This document shows, in pieces, positions 1-5,579 of a DNA stretch of 7,458 bases. The notes beneath the pieces were generated by a model, which saw only the letters and a program-made list of their open reading frames with translations, did not search any database and was not told the origin of the DNA. Origin of the DNA: Bacillota bacterium. Its GTDB lineage: Bacteria; Bacillota; Sulfobacillia; RBS10-35. Where the stretch lies: the NCBI GenBank assembly GCA_029960865.1, contig JASBVX010000066.1, forward strand, positions 1 through 7,458, given 5' to 3'. The first letter of the stretch is position 1; every line of letters begins with the position of its first letter. A program made the translations under genes and the position numbers.

Positions 1-556
1 TGGGCCCGATGCCCACCGCCTGGATGATGAATCCCCCCAGGGAGGGCCCTACCACCCGGGCGGTGTTGAAGAGGGAGGAATTGAGGGCGATGCCGTTGGG
101 GAGATCGTCCCGCCCCACCAGCTCCACCACGAAGGATTGGCGGGTGGGCTGGTCCACCGCGTTGACCATCCCCGTCAAAAAGGCGATAACCATCACGTGC
201 CACACCTGGACGACGCCGGTCACCGTCAGAAAGCCCAAGAGGCCCGTCAGCGTCATGAGAAGGGATTGGGTGAGGAGGAGCACCGATCGTTTCGGATACC
301 GTTCGGCGACGACCCCGCTGACGACGGTCAATAGGAGAACCGGCAGCCATTGCAAGGCTCCTACGGTGCCCAGGACCAGGGCCGAGTTGTCCAGCTGCAG
401 GACCAGCCACCCCTGCGCCACCTGATACATCCAACGCCCGGTGGCGGCGGGTAACTGGCCTAGCCAGTAGTAACGGAAGTTCCGATGGCGCAGGGAGCGA
501 AAGGTGTCGGAAAAGATCTCCCCGACTTGCCGGCGAAAGGTCTGGTAAAGAGACAC
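1..556 (-). CDS. MFS exporter, MFS_3 (EntS-like) family, N-terminal part
   Basis: The first 185 residues of a 12-helix major facilitator are visible; the 3' end lies beyond the left edge. The start is GTG at 556, with GAGGGG five bases upstream. Seen: a cytoplasmic lead with the family motif LRHRNFRYYWLGQ (about 22-34), a first helix ending in WLVLQL, then helix 2 and the helix 2-3 loop SGVVAERYPKR (80-90), which is the MFS motif A. Two further helices follow, then NAVDQPTRQSFVVELV (132-147) and NGIALNSSLFNTARVVGPSLGG, both typical of the MFS_3 group that includes the enterobactin exporter EntS and many putative macrolide or drug efflux proteins. It presumably exports a small molecule using the proton gradient; the substrate cannot be read from sequence. 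The gene lies 13 bp after the small membrane-protein gene and is almost certainly co-transcribed with it. Confidence 0.9.
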   Translation of the reverse strand, partial: MSLYQTFRRQVGEIFSDTFRSLRHRNFRYYWLGQLPAATGRWMYQVAQGWLVLQLDNSALVLGTVGALQWLPVLLLTVVSGVVAERYPKRSVLLLTQSLLMTLTGLLGFLTVTGVVQVWHVMVIAFLTGMVNAVDQPTRQSFVVELVGRDDLPNGIALNSSLFNTARVVGPSLGGFIIQAVGIGP

Positions 557-569
557 TTGCCCCTCGTTT

Positions 570-728
570 CTAAGCCTTCTGCTCCTCCTCCGCTTGAGAG
601 GGGTTAAACCTCTGGGCTGCCCATTTGGGGCCCATGGGGCGGCGGCGAGGCAACCACATGCGCCCCAACCAGGCAAAGACCACAACGATGACGGCCACCA
701 CGACAAGAAAGAGCAAAAAGTCTCGCAT
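570..728 (-). CDS. small single-pass membrane protein (52 aa), probably leaderless
   Basis: A 52-residue protein with a short N-terminal MRDF, one strongly hydrophobic helix (about residues 4-23, rich in Val, Leu and Phe), then a basic stretch RMWLPRRR and an acidic, charged tail ending in EEEQKA. The positive residues just after the helix predict the C-terminus in the cytoplasm. The frame stays open upstream to 824, but that extension is polar, overlaps the divergent gene's promoter region and lacks a ribosome site. The ATG at 728 sits 6 bases after a perfect TATAAT, so the mRNA probably begins at the start codon. The family is not recognised. Position 13 bp ahead of an MFS exporter suggests a small accessory subunit of that transporter, but this is inference only. 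Confidence 0.7.
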   Translation of the reverse strand: MRDFLLFLVVVAVIVVVFAWLGRMWLPRRRPMGPKWAAQRFNPSQAEEEQKA

Positions 729-754
729 GACACGATTATAGCAAGGAATAGAAT
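727..754 (+). promoter_or_regulatory. candidate sigma-A promoter for the class II aldolase gene
   Basis: ATGACA (727-732, five of six matches to the -35 consensus) and TAGAAT (749-754, five of six matches to the -10 consensus) are separated by 16 bp. Transcription would start near 761, giving a leader of about 62 bases before the ATG at 823. The element physically overlaps the divergent promoter on the other strand: the minus-strand -10 box lies inside this spacer. Confidence 0.45.
735..743 (-). promoter_or_regulatory. extended -10 promoter for the small membrane protein/MFS operon
   Basis: Read on the minus strand the box is TGCTATAAT, a perfect -10 hexamer with the TGn extension. The usual -35 position (17 bp upstream) reads TCTCCC, a poor match, so the extended element probably carries recognition. 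The expected transcription start, about 7 bases downstream, falls on the A of the ATG at 728. There is no room for a Shine-Dalgarno sequence. Confidence 0.6.
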
Positions 755-807
755 GGTGGGAGACATTAGGACCGTGTGATAAGATGAGTCCACAACAATC
801 TTTTGAC

Positions 808-813
808 AGGGGA
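808..813 (+). promoter_or_regulatory. ribosome binding site that decides the aldolase start
   Basis: AGGGGA lies 9 bases before ATG 823. The in-frame ATG at 784 has no Shine-Dalgarno-like sequence in front of it, and the 13 residues it would add are polar and unlike the start of a folded domain. Start 823 is therefore preferred. Confidence 0.6.
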
Positions 814-822
814 CGTGAACGC

Positions 823-1929
823 ATGCGCTATGGATTCTCCAATAGAGAGGAGCTCGACCACCTTCCGGAATTCCTCGAGGGCTTGGATAGGGCCCTGCAG
901 GCCCACGGGCACCAGCTGGCGGACGTGACCGACCCCGAAGTCGGCCTGGTCCTCCATCCCATCGATCCCGACGCCCCCCGGCCTTTCCGCCGCCAGGGGC
1001 GCGGCACCTACGTGGTAAGCATCGTAGCCAGAGGCCCCTCGCCCAGCGGCGGTGAACCGTATGAGGCCATCCTGGCCCGCTACTACCCCGCCATGATCCG
1101 CTCCCTTGCCAACCTCCTGGTGGTACCCTTGCCCCCTTCCGCCGATAACCCCAAAAGGCAGGCTTTCGTGGTTACCTTGGAGCGGGGCGCTTACCCCGTC
1201 CGGGGGAATTCATCGGCGGAGTTTTACCAGGGGATGTATGAAGCCCTGGCACCGCTGGCCCAATCCTGCCTGGTGATCGACAACATCTTCGACACGGACC
1301 TCCCGCAGGAGCTCTGGGACGGCGATGAGCACACCCGTTCCATGGCCTGGGCCGGTGCCCGGCTGGAGGAGCTGGACCTTCTGCCGGCCCCTTTTCCGAT
1401 CAGAGAGATCCTGGATGAGAGGGACTTCCGGCACCTAAAAAAGCTCTATCAGATCGGCGGCCTCAGCTACGGAAACCTCAGCACCCGCCACGAAGGAAAC
1501 CTTTTCTGGATGAGCGGCAGCGGTGTCGATAAGAGCCGGCTGTCGGTGGTGGGTCGGGATTTCCTCCTGGTGAAGGGCTACAATCGGGAGCGCAACGCCA
1601 TGGTCCTGTCGGTCCCTCCCCATGTGGAACCCAACCGGGTTTCAGTGGATGCCATCGAGCACTGGATGATCTACACCGAACATCCGGAGGTAGGCGCCAT
1701 CCTCCACATCCATGCCTGGATCGACGGCATCCGCAGCACCCAGATCAATTATCCTTGCGGATCCCTGGAGCTGGCCGAGGCGGTGGCGGAAGCGGTGCGC
1801 CAGGAGCCCGATCCTGGTCGGGCCATCATCGGCCTGCGCAACCACGGCATGACCATCACCGGTCCTTCTCTCGAAGAGATCTTCGCCCGCATCGAGGGCC
1901 GGGTACAGACCCAGGTTCCCATGATGTAG
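823..1929 (+). CDS. two-domain class II aldolase/adducin family protein (368 aa)
   Basis: The C-terminal half (about 195-368) is a class II aldolase/adducin domain. GGLSYGNLSTR at 212-222 forms the substrate phosphate/glycine loop, followed by the MSGSGVDKSRL segment. HIH at 295-297 and H341 in RNHG are the three histidines that hold the divalent metal, usually zinc, in fuculose-1-phosphate aldolase and ribulose-5-phosphate 4-epimerase. All three are present, so it is probably an active lyase or epimerase on a phosphorylated or acidic sugar-like substrate. The first 190 residues form an additional mixed alpha/beta domain (with VTLERGAYPV and IDNIFDTDLPQELWDGDE) that I do not recognise, and the protein is well over 100 residues longer than single-domain family members. 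The cytoplasmic location follows from the absence of a signal peptide or membrane segments. No sugar kinase or transporter lies beside it, so the substrate stays unknown; the only candidate partner is the IclR regulator downstream. Confidence 0.85.
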   Translation: MRYGFSNREELDHLPEFLEGLDRALQAHGHQLADVTDPEVGLVLHPIDPDAPRPFRRQGRGTYVVSIVARGPSPSGGEPYEAILARYYPAMIRSLANLLVVPLPPSADNPKRQAFVVTLERGAYPVRGNSSAEFYQGMYEALAPLAQSCLVIDNIFDTDLPQELWDGDEHTRSMAWAGARLEELDLLPAPFPIREILDERDFRHLKKLYQIGGLSYGNLSTRHEGNLFWMSGSGVDKSRLSVVGRDFLLVKGYNRERNAMVLSVPPHVEPNRVSVDAIEHWMIYTEHPEVGAILHIHAWIDGIRSTQINYPCGSLELAEAVAEAVRQEPDPGRAIIGLRNHGMTITGPSLEEIFARIEGRVQTQVPMM

Positions 1930-1963
1930 GCATCCTTAAAGTAAAAAGTAAGGAAATGGGACG

Positions 1964-1989
1964 GGGAGGCCCCAAGGGCCTCCCTTTTT
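1964..1989 (+). terminator. intrinsic terminator after the aldolase gene
   Basis: A perfect 9-bp GC-rich stem, GGGAGGCCC (1964-1972) with GGGCCTCCC (1976-1984), has the three-base loop CAA and is followed at once by five T residues. It ends the aldolase transcript 35 bases after the stop. The same DNA occupies the -35 region of the IclR promoter. Confidence 0.92.
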
Positions 1990-1994
1990 CTTCG

Positions 1995-2011
1995 GCTATA
2001 ATGTTTATAGC
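1995..2011 (+). promoter_or_regulatory. IclR gene promoter -10 inside a palindromic operator
   Basis: TATAAT (1997-2002) is a perfect -10 box and gives a predicted start near 2009. It lies within GCTATAATGTTTATAGC, an uninterrupted inverted repeat with 7-bp arms and a 3-bp spacer. No good -35 is visible: the position falls in the terminator stem. A protein bound here would block polymerase directly, which suits negative autoregulation by the IclR protein. The binding partner is inferred, not shown. Confidence 0.6.
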
Positions 2012-2013
2012 TA

Positions 2014-2030
2014 AAAGGAGGGTCTCCTTT
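2014..2030 (+). promoter_or_regulatory. ribosome site hidden in a leader hairpin
   Basis: AAAGGAG (2014-2020) and CTCCTTT (2024-2030) are perfect reverse complements around GGT. The left arm is the Shine-Dalgarno of the IclR gene and the right arm reaches into the first two bases of its TTG start codon. If folded in the mRNA, the hairpin would hide the ribosome site. As DNA it is also a second 7-3-7 palindrome, centred 19 bp from the first. Confidence 0.55.
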
Positions 2031-2811
2031 GCAGCTCACCCGAGGCGAACGCTACAAGATTCAAGCGGCCGTCAAGGCCCTGGACGTCCTTTTCCTCTTT
2101 CGGGAACCTCCTCACTCCTTCACCCTGGCGGAACTGAGCCGCCGGGTACCTTTCAGCAAAAACCAAGTCTATCGCTGCGTACAAACCCTGGAGAGCTATG
2201 GGCTCTTGCGGATGGACAGCTCGGGCAAATACTGTTTGACAGGCGCCCTGTATCCCTTGGCCTGCGCCGCCGAAGCGGAAGCTTCCCTGGTGAAGATCGC
2301 CCAGCCTTCTTTGGATCGCCTTTCCAAACAGACGGGCCTTTCCGTCCACTTGGTGGCCTACCTGGATGACATGGCGGTGGTCCTGGACCGGCGGGACAGC
2401 CGCTCGTCCGTCTCGTTTCACACCAAGATCGGGACCCGCACCTACCTCCACGCCGGGGCGGCCCCCAAGGCGATCTTCGCTTTCCTGCCCCCTGATGAGC
2501 AGGAGCGGTTCCTGCAGCAGCTTCCGGCCTGGCCGGCCCTCACCCCCCGCACCATCACCGACCCCGCCAGGATGCGCGAAGAATTGGCCCTCATTCGGGA
2601 ACGAGGTTACTCCATTGGGGATGAAGACTATGAAACGGGAGGTAGGGCGGTAGGGGTGCCCCTTTTCAATCCCCACGGCCAGGTGGTGGGCAGCCTCAGC
2701 TGCGGCGGATTCGCCCTGTACCTCTCTGTGGAGGACCTGCCCTCCTTGGCGGAGCTAGTGAAAGAAGAGGCGGCGGTAATCTCGCGGCAGATCATCCAAG
2801 GCACCTTCTGA
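2029..2811 (+). CDS. IclR-family transcriptional regulator
   Basis: A 260-residue protein with the standard IclR plan and typical length. The N-terminal winged helix-turn-helix spans about 8-72: FTLAELSRRVPFSKNQVYRC forms the turn and recognition helix, and LESYGLLRMDSSGKYCLTG the wing. The C-terminal effector domain spans about 85-258, with HAGAAPKAIFAF (141-152) matching the conserved HAtalGKAlLA segment and the signature DEDYETGGRAVGVPLFN (198-214) lining the ligand pocket. The protein acts in the cytoplasm, usually as a dimer or tetramer that represses or activates a catabolic operon in response to a small acid or aromatic. The start is TTG, with AAGGAGGG 6 bases upstream. Its nearest potential target besides itself is the aldolase gene just upstream on the same strand, but the terminator between them means separate transcripts. 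Its 3' end overlaps the convergent ECF-like gene by 57 bp. Confidence 0.92.
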   Translation: MQLTRGERYKIQAAVKALDVLFLFREPPHSFTLAELSRRVPFSKNQVYRCVQTLESYGLLRMDSSGKYCLTGALYPLACAAEAEASLVKIAQPSLDRLSKQTGLSVHLVAYLDDMAVVLDRRDSRSSVSFHTKIGTRTYLHAGAAPKAIFAFLPPDEQERFLQQLPAWPALTPRTITDPARMREELALIRERGYSIGDEDYETGGRAVGVPLFNPHGQVVGSLSCGGFALYLSVEDLPSLAELVKEEAAVISRQIIQGTF

Positions 2812-3345
2812 AGGGGCAGGCCGAGGCATCCTTTGCCAGAGGGCGGCCGCCGCGAAGAGGGCGGCCGTGATGCTCAGGATGTCGGCCAGGAGCTCCCCCA
2901 GAAAAGCCGCCCCGATACGGGGATAGCCCGCGAGCCAAAGGCTGGCGGCCGCCTCTGCGGCCAGAGGTTGGGAAGGAAGGCCTCCCCACAGGCCCATCTG
3001 GATGGGCAGGGTGAGAAGGGCCGACAGGGTTCCCAGAAAGGCTCCCAGCGAGAGAAGATCGCCCCACGTTTTCAAGGGGCGCCTTTCCCGCCAGTATCCT
3101 GCCCCATAGCCGAGGGCCACAAAAGGGAGGGTGTAGGGCCACCACCAGGGATCCCAAAGGAGGGTGAAGGCCAACCCATGGAGAAGGCCTGCCGCCGCCC
3201 CCCAGCGAGGACCCAGGTACAGTCCCAGCCCGATCGTTCCCGTAGCATCCACCAGGATGGGCAGACCCAAGAGGCGGCTCAGCCACCACCCGCCACCATC
3301 TACCCCAAGGGCCAGCGCGAGAAGAAGCCAGCGGTTTCCCGGCAA
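2755..3345 (-). CDS. ECF transporter S-component-like membrane protein
   Basis: A 196-residue, very hydrophobic protein with about six membrane segments (roughly 4-24, 29-46, 48-66, 68-85, 95-117, 143-170) and a short charged tail. The segment LPILVDATGTIGLGLYLGPRWGA followed by GLLHGLAF and GYGAGYWRER resembles substrate-binding S components of energy-coupling-factor vitamin/metal transporters, where a D-x-x-GT motif in helix 2 and a G-rich GP(x)xGA turn are common. No EcfA or EcfT gene is near, so it would have to share a module encoded elsewhere, as group II S components do. The substrate is unknown. The start is TTG at 3345, the only usable start because an in-frame TAG lies just upstream; its GGAGGGG ribosome site is part of the terminator of the zinc operon. 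A generic integral membrane protein of another family remains possible. Confidence 0.65.
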   Translation of the reverse strand: MPGNRWLLLALALGVDGGGWWLSRLLGLPILVDATGTIGLGLYLGPRWGAAAGLLHGLAFTLLWDPWWWPYTLPFVALGYGAGYWRERRPLKTWGDLLSLGAFLGTLSALLTLPIQMGLWGGLPSQPLAAEAAASLWLAGYPRIGAAFLGELLADILSITAALFAAAALWQRMPRPAPSEGALDDLPRDYRRLFFH

Positions 3346-3381
3346 AAAAACTCCCCTCCGGTCCTATACGCCCGAGGGGAG
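3344..3381 (-). terminator. zinc operon terminator that also holds the next gene's ribosome site
   Basis: On the minus strand CTCCCCTC (from 3381) pairs with GAGGGGAG (ending 3351) across a 15-base loop, with two further GC pairs possible inside. Seven T residues follow (3350-3344). It lies 23 bases after the znuA stop. The right arm contains the GGAGGGG Shine-Dalgarno and the T-tract runs into the TTG start codon of the ECF-like gene, so terminator and translation start are the same stretch. Confidence 0.8.
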
Positions 3382-3404
3382 GAAGGCATACCTTTCCCTT
3401 GAGT

Positions 3405-4307
3405 TCAGCGGGCCCCCAGCATCAAGAGGAGGGTCTGGAAATCCTCCTGCAAGAGATCCTGGAAATGCATCCCTGCCTTCGCCTGCTCCGGCGTGATGTT
3501 TTCAATCGGGGAAAGCTCCACCATCTGGGCGCCCGTTTCCCGGGCGATGGTTTCGGCCGTCTTGCTGGGAACCATCTCTTCCACACCGATGTACTTCACA
3601 TTTAGCTGGCGAAGGGTGGCGATGATCTGCGCCAGCTCCCTGGGCGACGGCTCATCTTCGGGGCTCAGACCCGCGATGGGGATCTGGGTGAGGCCGTAGG
3701 TGCGGGCCAGGTACCCGAAGGCCTGATGAGCCACGACGAAATCCCTGGTGGTGGCATTGCGGAGGCCCTGGCGAAACTCCTGGTCCAGATGGTCCAGGGA
3801 CGCCACCAACCGGTCCAGGTTCTTTTCATACGTAGCGGCCCCCTCGGGATCCTGCTTCGTCAAGGCCTGGGCGATGGTTTTCGCCATCGCCTTGGCGTTA
3901 TCGGGGCTGAGCCACACGTGGGGATCCCAGCCCCCGTGGCCAGCCGGGATCAGCTCTAGCCCCTGGCTGGTATCCACCGCGAGGGCCCCCTTCTTCAGCT
4001 GCTGGCGGGCCCCATCCACCCAGGTTTCGAACCCGGCCCCCACATAGAGGAAGACATCGGCATCGGCCACCCTCTTGATGTCCTGGGGAGAGGGCTGGTA
4101 ATCATGGGGTTCGGCGCCAAAGGGCACCCCTTGGGTCACGTGCACCCGGTCTCCTCCGATCTGGAGGGCCATATCGTAAAGGGGGTAGATGGTGGCGACC
4201 ACCTGCAGCTTGCCGTTGGAGATGGAAGGAGCCGACTTTCCGCAGCCCCCCACCGCCACAAGAGCGACCAGGAGAAGGGCCAACCCTTTATACCAACGCC
4301 GTGCCAT
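3405..4307 (-). CDS. znuA: zinc ABC transporter substrate-binding lipoprotein
   Basis: A 300-residue cluster A-I metal receptor. The signal peptide MARRWYKG plus a hydrophobic core ends in the lipobox VGGC with Cys22 as the lipid anchor, placing it on the outer face of the membrane. The metal ligands expected for ZnuA/AdcA proteins are visible: H68 (in EPHDYQPS), H130 (DPHVWLSP), H194 (VAHQAFGY) and E269 (LSPIEN). Glu at the fourth site, as in AdcA, favours zinc, although manganese receptors are close relatives. The His-rich loop of many ZnuA proteins is reduced to AGHGGWDPH. The open frame extends further up, but ATG 4307 lies just before the signal peptide and has GGTGA 5 bases upstream; GTG 4316 is an alternative start. 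The gene begins inside the 3' end of zur (20-bp overlap) and is the last gene of the zinc operon. Confidence 0.93.
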   Translation of the reverse strand: MARRWYKGLALLLVALVAVGGCGKSAPSISNGKLQVVATIYPLYDMALQIGGDRVHVTQGVPFGAEPHDYQPSPQDIKRVADADVFLYVGAGFETWVDGARQQLKKGALAVDTSQGLELIPAGHGGWDPHVWLSPDNAKAMAKTIAQALTKQDPEGAATYEKNLDRLVASLDHLDQEFRQGLRNATTRDFVVAHQAFGYLARTYGLTQIPIAGLSPEDEPSPRELAQIIATLRQLNVKYIGVEEMVPSKTAETIARETGAQMVELSPIENITPEQAKAGMHFQDLLQEDFQTLLLMLGAR

Positions 4308-4740
4308 ATCCTTCACCGTCCCTCGCCTTTTGTTGACAGGCAGGGCAATAGCCAAAGATCTCGAAGCGATGCCCCACGATGGCGGCATCTTTGAAGCGGT
4401 GCTGAAGATGGTCCAAGGGACAGTCCAGGACTTCCTCGCTGGCGCCGCATCCCAGGCAGATGAAATGGTGATGGTGATCCCGGATACCGCAATGGAAGCG
4501 GTAACGCCGTTCGCCCTGGAATTCCGTCATGGTGACGATGCCCATGTCGTGGAGAAGCCCCAGGTTGCGGTAGATGGTGTCGGCGCTCAGTTCCGGATAA
4601 GCTGCCTGCATCTTTTCCCAGAGTTCCCTGGCCGTCAGATAGCGATCCTCATCCGCCAGGATCTGAACCATCCGTTCCCGCCGGCGGCTGTGGCGGTAAC
4701 CCGCATCCTCCAAGAGCCGCATGGCCTCTTCCTTGGTCAT
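4288..4740 (-). CDS. zur: Fur-family repressor, probable zinc regulator Zur
   Basis: A 150-residue Fur-superfamily protein of normal length. The N-terminal winged helix includes LTARELWEKMQAAYPELSADTIYRNLGLLHDMGIV (about 35-69), ending in the recognition helix. The dimerisation domain carries HCGIRDHHHHFICLGC (83-98), with the regulatory metal histidines, and the structural zinc site made by two CxxC pairs, C95/C98 and C132/C135. With zinc bound, such proteins repress uptake genes. Its place between permease and receptor genes of a zinc ABC operon, with a Zur-box-like palindrome upstream, argues for Zur rather than Fur or PerR. The ATG at 4740 overlaps the znuB stop as ATGA, with GGAGGGGGTGA four bases upstream; the longer open frame to 4851 lies entirely inside znuB and is rejected. 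Confidence 0.9.
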   Translation of the reverse strand: MTKEEAMRLLEDAGYRHSRRRERMVQILADEDRYLTARELWEKMQAAYPELSADTIYRNLGLLHDMGIVTMTEFQGERRYRFHCGIRDHHHHFICLGCGASEEVLDCPLDHLQHRFKDAAIVGHRFEIFGYCPACQQKARDGEGYGTALV

Positions 4741-5579
4741 GCCATCACCCCCTCCCGCCACCGGGTCCAGAAGAGCACCCCGAGAAAGAGAAGGACGCTG
4801 GCCAGGACGATGGTTCCTCCCGTGGCCAGGTTCAGCTGAAACGACACCCATAGCCCGAGGAGGACGCTCATCTCCGCCAGGAGGACGGAGAAGAGGAGGA
4901 GCTGGCGGAAGCTTTTGGCGAGGCGCAGAGCTGCTGCCACTGGGATGGTGATGAGGGCCGATACCAACAGGATCCCCACCAGCTGGATGGCCGTCATGAC
5001 CACGACCGCCACCATGGCGGAGAAAAGAGCCTGCAGGAACCCGATGGGGAGGCCGGCCACCCGGGCTGCCTCTTCGTCGAAGGAGATGGCCAGGAGCTCT
5101 TTATAAAAGAGGGCCAGGACGGAAAGAACGACCGCCCCCAGGATGACCACCCGCCAGAGGTCGGCGGGGGTCACCGCCAGAATGTTGCCGAAGAGAAGGC
5201 CCAGGAGATCGATGTTGACCCCTCGGCTGAGGCCGATGAGGACCACCCCCAAACCAACTCCGGTGGAAAGGATGATGGGAATCGCCAGATCGGCGAAGTG
5301 GCGATAGGTCTGGCGCAGCTTTTCAATAGCCAGGGAAGCGGCGATGGCAAAGAAGAGGCCGTAATAGGTGGGTCTCACCTGGCCCGCCAGGGGCCAGAGA
5401 GATCCCAGGAGAAACCCGAGGGCAATGCCGGAAAGGGACACGTGGGCCAGGGCGTCGGCGATGATGGAGATGCGCCGCACCACCACGAAAGAGCCTACCA
5501 GAGGGGCGATGAAACCGATGAGGAGCCCTGCCAGAAAGGCGTAACGGACGAAGCTGTATTGCCAGAAAAGCTCCATCAT
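4737..5579 (-). CDS. znuB: zinc ABC transporter permease
   Basis: A 280-residue integral membrane protein of the ABC-3 family with about eight to nine hydrophobic segments. Family hallmarks seen: RRISIIADALAHVSLSGIALG (35-55) after the first helices, the cytoplasmic ATPase-contact loop FDEEAARVAGLP (167-178), and LLVSALITIPVAAALRLA (204-221) near the C-terminus. It forms the membrane channel, probably as a homodimer, for zinc delivered by the receptor lipoprotein, and is driven by the adjacent ATPase. The start ATG at 5579 overlaps the stop of znuC (ATGA) and has no convincing Shine-Dalgarno of its own, so translation is probably coupled to znuC. A second ATG follows directly. Its end overlaps the zur start in the same way. 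Confidence 0.95.
   Translation of the reverse strand: MMELFWQYSFVRYAFLAGLLIGFIAPLVGSFVVVRRISIIADALAHVSLSGIALGFLLGSLWPLAGQVRPTYYGLFFAIAASLAIEKLRQTYRHFADLAIPIILSTGVGLGVVLIGLSRGVNIDLLGLLFGNILAVTPADLWRVVILGAVVLSVLALFYKELLAISFDEEAARVAGLPIGFLQALFSAMVAVVVMTAIQLVGILLVSALITIPVAAALRLAKSFRQLLLFSVLLAEMSVLLGLWVSFQLNLATGGTIVLASVLLFLGVLFWTRWREGVMA

Noticed and set aside
9..425. 138-codon plus-strand open frame at the left edge
   Set aside because: The opposite strand encodes clear MFS helices and motifs; the plus-strand translation is Thr/Arg/Pro rich shadow sequence.
803..808. Perfect TTGACA as a -35 box for a plus-strand promoter
   Set aside because: Nothing resembling a -10 lies 16-18 bases downstream, and that position is already inside the coding sequence.
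784..822. Upstream in-frame ATG for the aldolase gene at 784
   Set aside because: No Shine-Dalgarno precedes it, while ATG 823 has AGGGGA at a workable distance; the added residues look unlike a protein start.
2833..3402. 189-codon plus-strand open frame opposite the ECF-like gene
   Set aside because: Its translation is low-complexity (Gly, Arg, Gln, Pro rich) without domain features; the minus-strand frame gives a coherent multi-helix protein with a ribosome site.
4740..4851. N-terminally extended Fur-family protein beginning at 4851
   Set aside because: The extension lies within znuB, is rich in Gly/Arg/Pro and is not Fur-like; the ATGA overlap with a strong Shine-Dalgarno fixes the start at 4740.
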